From: Baffinella frigidus
Lineage: Eukaryota; Cryptophyceae; Cryptomonadales; Baffinellaceae
Assembly: GCA_026770585.1 (NCBI GenBank)
Contig: MU646904.1
Location: forward strand, 85,642 to 104,477
Direction of reading: 5' to 3'
Length of the DNA stretch: 18,836 nucleotides
Shown: in pieces, positions 1-11,200 of the stretch
Layout: each line of letters begins with the position of its first letter
Numbering within the stretch: the first letter of the stretch is position 1
Made by a program: the position numbers and the translations under genes
The notes under the pieces: model-generated
What the model saw: the letters and a program-made list of their open reading frames with translations, nothing else
The model's database searches: none
Told to the model about the DNA's origin: nothing

Positions 1-317
1 GGAGCCTGCGGCGCCTACTTTGGGGTTTGGGGTTCGGGGGTTTGGGGTTTGGGTTTTGGATTTTGGGTTTTAGGGTTTAGTGTGTAGGGTTTGGTGTTTG
101 GTGTTTGGTGTTTGGTGTTTGGGGGTTTGGGGTTTAGGGTTTAGGGTTTGGGGTTTGGGGTTTAGCGTTTGGGGCTTAGGGTTTAAGGTTTGGGGGGTTT
201 AGGGTTTAGGGTTCAGGGTTTAGAGTTCAGGGTTTAGGGGTTTCGGGTTTCGGGTTTCGGGTTTCGGGCTTGGTTCAGGATTCATGGTTCATGGTTCAGG
301 ATTTAGGGTCGAGGAAC
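1..317 (+). repeat. Degenerate telomere-type heptamer tract
   Basis: Mixed TTTGGGG, TTTAGGG, TTTGGTG and TTTCGGG with length slips, in the intron after exon 23. Too degenerate and internal to be an active telomere end; no gene visible. Confidence 0.9.
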
Positions 318-400
318 CTGGTCGGGAGGGGTGCGGAGGAGGGGCGCGAGGTGTACGGCAAGCTCGCCCACTTCGACCGGCGTGCTGTGCGGGCGGGCGC
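318..400 (-). CDS. Exon 23: VEVGELAVHLAPLLR segment
   Basis: Two bases completing a Gly codon, then ARPHSTPVEVGELAVHLAPL and ending TPPDQ. Acceptor TGTGCGCAG; donor CAG|GTTCCT, phase 0. Resembles VVEVNILRAAINKL near the TDRD9 C-terminus (weak, memory). A 5' copy with its own AACCAG acceptor is at 667-734. The gene continues to the left of the window; no stop codon was found. Confidence 0.7.
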
Positions 401-2592
401 CTGCGCACATCAGGGTTTCGGTTTCAGGCTTTCGGGTTTCGGGTTTCGGGTTTCGGGTTTCGGGTTTCGGGTTTCGGGTTTAGGGCCGCCGCCGCCGGGT
501 CAGACATGCTGCACGCTCTCCTCCCCGTCTGAGCATTCTGATTGATCAGAGAGAATTCTCTGTTGAATCCTCTTTGATACACCCACCTTGGTAACGCCAC
601 ACCCATGCCGTTTGCCAAGTTGAGGAACGGTACTGTCTTGGACGCTGCGTATTGACACTCATGACTTCGGAGGAGGGGTGCGAGGTGTGCGGCAAGCTCG
701 CCCACTTTGACCGGGGTGCTGTGCGGGCGGGGGCCTGGTTGCGGTTTGGGGGTTAGCTCATCAGGTGGGCTACGCGGTCCCAAAGACCCCTACATTCCGG
801 GGGTTACGTGACAAATTTTATGCCGGTAAAGGGCTAAAATAAGTGAAACTGAACAAGACTACGTTTAAAATGACTGCCTCGTAGTCCTTCGTGTGGTGAC
901 ATGAGAGAGGAGGAAGCGACGGAGGGGCATAGGTATGGCCAATAGTTTCCTTTCCGTGGTGAGGGAATGTCCCCTCACCCTGGCGCTCTGCACCCAAGCC
1001 ATGCATCCCACCCGCCATCCTCACATGAGAGGGGATGAAGCAGCCTCGTTGGTGTAACACACATACCCCCTAGACGGTTCTGCCGAGTGTTTCCACGGAA
1101 GGGCGAAGTGTCCGGCTATGTCGGGATCAAATCAATCCGCAAGGTTCTGAAGGGCGGAGGGGGTAGCAAACCGGGTCGGGACTAGTTATAGTAACTACTT
1201 ACTCGAACTGGCAAGTAACAAGTTGGTGTGACTGCCAAGTAACGAAGCGGCAGAGGGGGGTAGGGAACCGTGGGGGTCGAAAGCAGGGTCGTCGAGAGTC
1301 GCGCCCGAGAGCGAGAGGCTGAAAGCCGCGCGCACCTGACACCCCCGCATCCATTCAACACACTTAGCGAGCCTAGCTCTGCCTCACCTGGGTTGACCGA
1401 CAATTCTCAAGTTGAGCGATAATTCTCAAGTTAGCGAGCGTGTTCTGTGACAACGTCCAGATCCGGGTCCACTTGTCCCAAAACCTTGCAGACGAAACCC
1501 GAAACCCGAAACCCATCAGTGCTCCACCACAAGTGCCTCATCCAGTCGCAATCCACTCTCGGAACATAACATAATCTGTTGTGCATCTTAAGGCTTCCAG
1601 CGCCCAAAATAAGGGTGGACATGCTATTTTAGGCATAAACCCAAGGTTTCAAATAGCATAGATCTCAACAGATTCTGTTATTCTTCGAGATAAAATCCTA
1701 AGCAAATGATGCATCCTCCAGCTGGAGGCCACCTCTCGCGGCTGTCTCCTCTCTCTACCTGCAGCCCCCGCATCCAGTGACACACTCAGCGAGCGTGTTC
1801 TGTATTCGGCACTGACAGCCACCAGATCCGGATCCACTGTATCACGTCCCCCCATACCCTAAATCCTGAAGGCTAGCGTTGAGCAGCAGACAGGGTGACC
1901 CCCCCGGCGCCAGAGTGCTTCCTGAATAAATCTCATCCCGTCAGGCATGTGATTTATATGCTCTGGAGTTCCCCGAATGCACGAAATTTACTACACGTTT
2001 GGTCACGTCCAGGACTGGACGTGTCTAATTTGGTCAATTGTGTGTAAATTTCGTTGATTCAGGGAACTCACTAGTTGACATTTTGCCTGGCCAGAAAACC
2101 ACCAAACTCTCAAACTTCAAGAGTCAACTCGTGTAGCGAACATCACGAGTTTGCGTGTGGACGCACCTTGTTGATGAGGATCAGGTGAGAGGGGAACAGC
2201 GGCGGCGCGAAGAGCACGGTGTCCGTCCGTCCCTGGTTGAATGTTTCGAGGGGTTTAGGGTTCAGGGTTTAGTGTTTGGGGTTTAGGGGTTGGGGTTTAG
2301 GTACGGTTTAGGGATTGGGGTTGGGGGTTTAGGGTTTGGGGTTTAGGGGTTGGGGTTTGGAGTTTGGGGGTCAGGCTTTAGGGTTTATGGTTTATGGTTT
2401 ATGGTTTATGGTTTATGGTTTATGGTTTATGGTTTATGGTTTATGGTTTATGGTTTATGGTTCATGGTTTACCTGGTCCTGGATGAGCGAGAGAGCAGGG
2501 TTTAGGGTTGAGTGTGGAGGAACATCGGGGGTCCAGCTTGGCGTGGCGATCGCGGTCCTACAAACTCTGGACTGTTCCAGCATTGGAGAGAC

Positions 2593-2632
<40 letters not shown>

Positions 2633-2635
2633 TGA

Positions 2636-2692
<57 letters not shown>

Positions 2693-5600
2693 TGAGAGAG
2701 AGAGAGTGTGTGAGAGAGAGAGAGATAGCCAGTGAGAGGCTGGGATGCCCTGAGAACCTGGCTGTCGTCTGACTCCATGGCCGACGTGGTCGAGAACCCC
2801 AGGATCTCCTTATAATCTTCAGACGTCTTCAGTCTGAGCATCCTCCCACGAGCCACGTTGAGCAACGTCAGCACCTGGCCAGTACCAAGCGGGTCGTCAA
2901 ACACTCTGCTGGCAGAATCGCACGTACAACGCGTTCAGTTCACTGTGAGCCGTTTGTTTTTGCTGCGCGGTTGCGGGAAGGAGGGTCGTCAAACCCTCTG
3001 CTGGTCAAACCCTGCGCTGGTCAAACTCTCTACTGGTCAAACACCCTGCGCGGTCGCAAGAGGGAGGGTCGTCAAACCCTCTGCTGCCAAAATCGCACGT
3101 GCAATGCTTACAGATGCATGCAGTGCGCCCGGGTCTTCGATCTAATCTCGCCAGCTATTTGAGCAACGTCAGCACTTGGCCGGTCGCAAGCGGGTCGTCA
3201 AACCCTCTGCTGGTAGAATCGCACGTGCAATGCTGAGACGAGTTTCCATGAGGGTTGACTGCAGCAGAAACAAACGGCTGACAGTGAACTGCCAGTCGCA
3301 AGCGGGAGGGTCGTCAAGACCTCTACTGGCAAGCGGGAGGGTCGTCAAACCCTCTACTGGTAGAATCGCACGTGCACTGCTCACAGTTCACTGCCGGCTG
3401 TAAGGACGCCTGCGGTTGCAGGCGGGAGGGTCCTCAAGCCCTCTGCTGGTCAAACTCTCTACTGGGCAAACTCTCTACTGGTCAACCCTCTGCTGGCATA
3501 ATCGCACGTGCAATGCGTACAGTTCACTGCCACCGCGTGAGCACCTGGCCAGTAGCGGAAGGGTCGTCAAACCCTCTTCTGGTCAAATCCTCTGCCGGTC
3601 AAACCTTCTCTGGTCAAACCCTACTCTGGTCAAACCCTCTTCTGGTCAAGCCCTCTGCTGGCAGAACCGCACGTGCAATGCTTAAAGATGTATGCAGCGC
3701 GCCCGGGTCTTCGATCTAATCCCGCCAGCTATTCAAATTAAATGCTCGGGGACTTGGAAATTACGGCTAGATTTTGTGGGACTTCCAGTATTTTCCCAAC
3801 CAATTTCCACAAAACCTAGCAGTATTGTCCAGTTTTCGAGGATTCAATTTAAAAGTTTAAATATTTAAATGGCAGGATGAGATTGTGGAGTTTGGGGGAA
3901 GGTACCGAGGCGCAGTTGCCGCGAGGGAAGACCGTCAGGCCTGCCCCGAGGCTCAGAGGTTAGCCACCATCTTGATATTTGAATCGACTTGAATCAATTT
4001 GAATCAATTTGAATCGATCTGAATCGTCAGGCCTGCCCCGAGGTTCAGAGGTTAGCCACCATCTCGATATTTGAATCGACTTGAATCGATTAGACTCAAT
4101 TTGAATCGATTTGAGTCGATCCGACAACCTCGGGAGGCGAAGGGAGGTGGGGGGGAGGGAGGGGGGAGGGAGAGATCCTCTGCGAGGGAGCGAGCGAGTG
4201 TGTGTGTGAGAGAGAAACATACCAGACAGACAGAGAAAGAGAGACATGAAGACATAACACCAAAGAAGGAGAGAGAAAGCCACGGAGAGAGGAGGGAGGG
4301 TGGAGGAGGGGGGGCAGACCAGACGCAATCTAATCCCGCCAAGTATTCAAGCTGAATACGATCTGGCAACGAAATTTACTACACAATTGGTCCTTACAAG
4401 TAATAGTACGCACAATTGTGTAATAAATTTCGTTTAGATCGTATTCAACTTGAATACCCTTCCGGATGAAATCGCAGCCTAGAGATGGGGGCTACTGAAA
4501 AGCCACAGGGTGGGTTTCAAAAAGTTCGCGGCACTCTGGTGTCGCATACTTTTGAGCCATTTTCTCCTCAAAAGGCAATTTTCACCCCAAGGACGTGACC
4601 AAAATTCGTCAAAAGGTAACCTACAAGTAATTTTAGTGTCGTGTCCAAGAATTTTGAAACCCCCCCTGTGGCTTTGCAGTAGGGGGGGAGGCCAAGGGAG
4701 GTGGAGAGGGAGTGTGTGTGTAGTACCGCGGTCGGAGTCCCCAATCCTACCCACCTACCAGCACTACCCACCAACCACGGGACTACACACAGAGGGGGGG
4801 GGAGGGGGGGCAGACCAGACGCAATGGCAGCCTAGAGATGGGGGAGGGAGGCCACGGGATGTGGGGCGGAGGCAGGAGGGAGGGATGGATGGAGGGAGGG
4901 AGGGAGGGAGGGAGGGAGGGAGGGAGGGAGGGAGGGAGGGAGGGAGGGAGGGAGGGAGGGAGGGAGGGAGGGAGGGAGGGAGGGAGAGAGGGAGAGAGGG
5001 AGGGAGAGAGGGAGGGAGGGAGGGAGATAGGGAGGGAGGGAGGTATGCAGGGTTAGGGGGCAGACCCGAGGCAATCGCAGCCTGCTCGCTGATGAGCATC
5101 AGTGAAGTCACTGTCCCAACCCGCTGGACGTTTTTTCCAGAGGGGTCGAGGTTGCGATCGTCAAAGTCGCTGGAGAGGCCCACGGCCGCCCGCCAGTCCG
5201 GGTTCACTGTCATCTGCCCACCCAGCACCACCACCACCATCATCAGAGAGGGATAGAAAGGGAGAGGGAGGGAGAGAGAGGGAGAGAAAGGGAGAGAGAG
5301 GGGGAGAGAGGGAGTGAGAGAGAGGGAGTGAGAGAGAGGGAGGGAGGGAGAGAGGGGGGGAGAGAGAGAGGGAGAGAGGGAGAGAGAGGGCGCGATCGTC
5401 AAAGTCGCTCGAGAGGCCCACCGCCGCCCTCCGGTCAGGGTTCGCCGTCATCTGCCCAAACCATCATCATCATCATTACGTATTACGATCCACCGTAGAG
5501 GAAAATGCCTCGAGCTCTTGTGGCCTTTCTAATCACAGGAGCCGGTCAGGGTCCAACGTCATCTGCCCAATAGTCGATCAACCCGAGTGAGAGGGAGCTC

Positions 5601-8245
5601 AAATAGACTTAGGCAGAGCTAGAAGAGTCATGGTTCACCGTCATCTGCCCATCCACGAACAACGACGGTGGACTGAACAAAGCTCGAGTTGGTCAACCGT
5701 CGTGAGGGTTGCGCATCTGCCTGCATGAAACCCGATTCAGTTTGAACACTTTGGCTTCAGTTTGACTACTTTGACTTCAGTTTGACCAACCGAGCTCGGT
5801 CTCTCGATCGTAGACAGTTGATCGCGGTTCCGTGGGGAGCTACCTTATGCTATACCGTAGCGCCGATACGGAATGCCGAAAAAGGGTTCACGCCGGAAAT
5901 AGGGCGTCCACCCTGAGTCTTTCAGGCTTGCTTGCCACGGGTCGCGCGATTCCACACGAGGCTATCCATGCGAGCAGATTCACAAGTCAATTATTGGATT
6001 ATTGCCCAGGAAACACGCCAAAAGTCAGCATTTGATCACGTTTCCGTACGGACATCCGTACGGAAACGTGATCATTTCCCCACAAATTTTGAAATGTTCT
6101 TTTATTCTGTTCGCATGAGTAGCCTCGTGTGGTTCCAAGCGGCATCTGTCCATCCAGAGAACACATTTTACTGACAAAGGGAAGTCGACACTCCAGAGAA
6201 AGCGGGGGATTTCACCGACTGGTTTTGCGCGAGCTTCCAAGCGAGAGGGCGGAACGGCGCCACGCCCTTGATCACGAGGGTTTCTTGCTTCTCTTGCCCG
6301 CCGGGCACGAAGAGTGGGTTCTTCACCTGCGAGGTGGAATCGGCGTTCAGTGTTCGCGGTACAAACCCGTCAACGTTTCCGCTCCAAAGCACCCGGGCTC
6401 ACCAAACTGCCGAGCTCAAACACACCGAAACAGAGCTTAACACCCTCAACGCGACTTGCGCAAGTCGGATGCGGTGTCACACAGCGGGCTACGAAGGCAT
6501 TTTCGGTAGCTGGGCTACCGGGAATCGGTTAGGATATCCGTAGGAATACCGGGAATCGGTTAGGATATCCGTAGGAATACCCTTCTGTTTCTGCGGATGG
6601 CCTACTTTATCTCAAAAAACGAGTTCTAAAACTCGTTTTCTGAGATAATACTGTAGGGTCCTATGGCCTATCCACTGCTGATAGACTATTCACGAAATCC
6701 CTCCGTATCCCGCTGTGTGTGGAGAGAAAAGAAGCGTAAAGCAAACATCCGACAGCAGGTCAAAATTCTCTGAGCCCAGACCCTAAATACCAATTTCGAC
6801 AGCTCATTCGGTACCTCGAGCTTGCGGCGCTTGTCCTAGAAAATCTGGAGAACCAGCTTCACGTTCTCCTAGGAATTTCTCTTCTCCCCGTGAGGAGAAG
6901 AGAGAGAGGTACAGTAAAGCAAACAGCCCATTCGGTACCTCGAGCTTGCGGCGCTTGTCCTGGAAAATCTGCAGAACCAGCTTCACGTTCGCCGAATGGT
7001 CGTCCATCTGCATTGTCCGCCACCGTTCAGACCACACAGCGGACTTCGAAGGGATTTCGAATAACCCCTAAGCGATAAGACCTAGGAACGTACGGTAGGA
7101 AACCTGTAGGGGCATAGGGTGACCCCGATCAGACCCACTCGGTGGGCTGCGAGGGTTTTGCATTTGGGGCCGGATTCTGGGGTTTACTACACAAATGCTT
7201 TACTATCACTACCATGATCCAAGTGTGTAGTAAGTTTCGTTGCCCAAAAGCAATTAATCATTACTTTTACAGAGATGAACCTCACCACTAGCCCTTGGAG
7301 GTGGCTCAAATAGTGCTCCGGGGCATTTTCGATTTACCTTGAATCGGGGTCAAAAGTGACCCCGATCCAGGGTAAAATTGAAGACCTTCCAGGGCACTAT
7401 TTGAGCCACTTGGGAGGGCTGGTGGTACCAGGCGCTCCGGCACTTGAACCTCATAACCAGCATCCTCAGCGATCTCCACAATGACCGCCCCCCCGCCGCC
7501 CCCCCCTCCCCCGCCCGCCTTGCACCTGGGCGGAGACACGCGGATTGATTGATGAGGATGGGCAGGCTGTGCAACAGTAAGTCAAGAGAAAACACGCGGA
7601 GTGAATGATGCCGATGGGTAGGCCTTGCAACAGTACGTCAAGAGAGCCAGGACGAAAGGAGAGAGCACTCGGATCTTACCACCAGCAACCCGTTGCAGCT
7701 TTTAACCGGATCGGGTACTGCAGTAAATTTCAGCTAAACCGGACATATCTGTCCGTATCTCCCGCCAGCAATTCCGAGGCCCCTAGGGACTCCTACCGTA
7801 GGGTCCTACGAATAAATCAAAAAAACAATTCGTTCCCGGATTCTTGCAAGGACCCGATAAAAGCTGCTAAGGGTTGCTGGTGGTACTTGGAAAGCTTGAG
7901 GTAAAAGCATTTGCACCACCGTAGGGGCCTCGGAATCGCTGACGTAGCACCACCACGGGTTGTTGGTGGTGCTTGGAGAGCTTGAGGGCGAACACGTCCT
8001 CGATCGCGCCCGGACGAGTATTCATAATGAATACGATTTCGGGGATCTCTCATCGATTATGGTGTATCTTAAGGCTCTAAACGAAGTCTAGATAAACGAC
8101 GGTCTTATTTCTACCCTCAAGATACACCAAACTCGTATTCATTATGAATTTTCGGCGGGATTAGATCTCTTACTTGGAGAGCTTGAGGTTCCACGCGGCG
8201 AACACGTTCTCGATCGCTGCCTGGTTTCGGGTTTAGGGTTTCGGG

Positions 8246-8293
<48 letters not shown>

Positions 8294-11200
8294 GTTTCAG
8301 GTCTCGGTTTAGGGTTTCGGTTTTCGGTTTTCGGTTTTCGGGTTTCGGGTTGAGGCCTGGTTGTTCAGCTGATGCGGCACCTCACTGATCGTCAAGCACC
8401 TGGTTTCGGATTTCGGGTTTCGGGTTTCGGGTTTCGGGTTTCAGGTTTCGGGTTTCGGGTTTCAGGTTTCAGGTTTCGGGTTTCGGGTTTCAGGTTTCGG
8501 GTTTCGGGTTTCGGGTTTCGAGTTTCGGGTTTCAGGTTTCGGGTTTCAGGTTTCGGGTTTCAGGTTTCGGGTTTCGGGATCGTCAAGCACCGGCGCGCGT
8601 CGAAGCCCTCAGGCGGGATCTTGGTATGCACGTTCCTCGAAATGCCGGCGACGAAGGAGGAGAAGGCGGAGGCGAGGATGACGCGGAGGCGGTGGGGATC
8701 CGCGGAGAGGAGAGGGATTTTCTGACTCGGAGCCTGCAGGGTCGCACACCCTTCAGCCACGGTCCGTAGAATTATTTGCACATTGACCATCAATATTGAC
8801 CATCAATATTGACCAACGCAAGTGCACGTGGGTTAGGGGTTGCACGATCTAAGCGGAGGACATTCCTCGAAATGCCAGTAACAAAGGAGAGGAAGGCTGA
8901 GGCGAGGATGACGCGGAGGCGGTGGGGGTGCCACGTTTCGACTCGGAGCCTGCAGGGTCGCACACCCTTCAGCCACAGTCCGTAGAAGTAGCCACATAGC
9001 AGCCAGTGAGGACCTTTTCGCCCGGATTTCCGGGCGAGATTGTAAACTTTGGGCGTGTTTCCCGGGCGAGAATCAACTTTGGGTAGATTCCCAAAGTCAT
9101 CGGTGGCTGCTAAGTGAGACGCACACCCTTCAGCCACACATCCGTAGAAGTATGCCTGATTGACCATCAATATTGAGCATAAATATTGAGTATCAATCTG
9201 GGTCGCACACCCGTCAGTTGGGGTTGCTGTTTCCTTGTACGGGGAGAGGTCGCAGTCTGCAGACCTACGATGCACAGCGTCACTGCACGCGGTCGCACAC
9301 TCTTCAGCCCCACCATCCATATAAGTATCGCCATATTGACCATCAATATTGACCATTAATATTGAGCATCAATCTGGGTTGCACACCCTTCAGCCCCACT
9401 TGTGACCTGGCGTGGGGTGGTGGAACCCCGTATATCCCTTCAATAAACCGTATACACCTCTTAACAAATCGTACACACCTCTTGGAGGGTGCTGGGCACC
9501 TCTGGGGCGGCAGTCCTGACGCGCGACTTTCGCTTGGAAACTGCCTCGCACAGATGCTACACGGAACCTACGGTAGGACATCCCTAGGAACCTACGGTTT
9601 TCCTAGGGGGGTGAATAGATGGCTCGACACTTCAAAGTGCACATCCTGGGGGGAAACCCCGCCATTGGAAAACCCGTTCTAAGCTGTTTCAGGATGTTGG
9701 TGGTGCAAACCTCTGGGGCGGCAGTCCTGACGCGCGACTTTCGCTTGGAAACTGCCTCGCACAGATGCTACACGGAACCTACGGTAGGACATCCCTAGGA
9801 ACCTACGGTTTTCCTAGGGGGGTGAATAGATGGCTCGACACTTCAAAGTGCACATCCTGGGGGGAAACCCCGCCCTGAAAAAACCGTGTTAAGCTGCTTC
9901 GGGTTGTTGGTGGAGGAACCTCTAGGGCTGGAGTCTTGACGCGAGATTTGCGCTTGGAGGCTGCCTCGTAGAGGTGCTGCAGCGCCCCGTGTGCCTGTTG
10001 TGGTCAGGGTTTGAGGTTCAGGATTCCTCGTTCAGGTCTTCGGGATTCCACTAGCCCTTGGAGGTAGCTCAAATAGTGCTCTGGGGCATTCACAAGGCCG
10101 CCGTTGAGTAATAAATGGACCGATCTGCGATAAATGGACCGCAGATCGGTCCATTTATTTGCCCACTGTGTGTGTGGGAGTCGCGTGGACCTGGGCGCCC
10201 AAGTCGTCGAGGCCGCCGTTGAGAAGCTTGTCGCAGAAGTTCGCCACCTGCCATGCCACATGTTGGATCACTCGATTGGATCGCTCCAAAATGGCTCAAG
10301 CCACATTCTCGATTTGTTCCCTTCTCGCAGAACGTCGCCAGCTGCCAGATGCGAAATACATCATTTTGGCGGTAGTTTATGGTCACCACAATTGTGACGT
10401 GATGAGTGCGTGCGTGAGCGGGAGAAGGGAAGAAACAGAGAGGGAGCGGGGGGAAACGAGGCATACTGAGCAAAACGAGGGAGAGGCGAGAGGGCGGGCA
10501 CAGTCTGATTCATCTGCACAATCCGCAGAAACGAGACGCTCCTCTGTCCTTTAGGTCCTTTAGGTTCTTCGAGCTCCCAACATAGACGGCCACCGGAACT
10601 GGTTCTGCAGGGCAGCCCATCGTCGCGGGGGCCAAAATGGCTCAAGCCACATTCTCGATTTGGTCCCCTTCGGAGGTTAGAAGGGTCTTGGGCGGGGACG
10701 CGTACCGTCTGATCCATCTGCACGATCCGCAGATACGAGACACTCCTCTGAGCAGCCCAACGCGCGTCCCTCGGGCTAGCAAGCCAGGCGCGGTAGAGCG
10801 CGACGGCCGCCAGCGGTACCGACGCCATCCCTGCACACACACCACGACGGTCACCGATCCTCACCGATCCACAGACAGCACCGGTGCTCCTACGACAAGC
10901 CCTACTGTAGGCCCCTAGAGTGGTCCTATGCTCCCTAGGACCCGCCCTACTGTAGGCTCCTGGGGTGGTCCTACGCTGCTAGGACACGCCCTACTGTAGG
11001 ACGCAGCCCATCGCGCGTCGCGCGGGCTAGCAAGCCAGGCGCGGTAGAGCGCGACTGCCGACAGTGGTACCGACGCCATCCCTGCATCGGCAACACCAGG
11101 GTTAAGCCTGCATAGACAACTGCACAGTTAACTAACTAACTAACTGTACAACTGTATACCACACGGTAACTGTACAACTGTACACCTGTACAACTGTACA

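Noticed and set aside
740-1330. Short open frames on the minus strand between exon 23's copy and exon 22's copies
   Set aside because: No motif, no echo copies and no phase-compatible splice pair; left as unexplained intron.
2758-2904. Exon 19 starting at MFDDPLGTGQ
   Set aside because: All intronic copies place an acceptor-like GGYCAG before VLT, and that start keeps phase with exon 18; the Met is probably within intron 18.
2905-3720. CRISPR-like array
   Set aside because: Units are irregular, there are no uniform repeats with unique spacers, and the context is eukaryotic introns.
4510-5402. Long open frames rich in Arg/Glu/Gly (plus) or Pro/Ser/Leu (minus)
   Set aside because: They are translations of the GGGA microsatellite and run through splice-bounded exon 17; no codon-like composition outside the exon.
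8372-8725. Plus-strand open frame with repeated GFRVSGF
   Set aside because: It is the TTTCGGG heptamer array read as protein, opposite exons 11 and 12.
10159-10554. Plus-strand 131-residue open frame
   Set aside because: Antisense to exon 9 and the exon 8 3' copy; no conserved motif on the plus strand.
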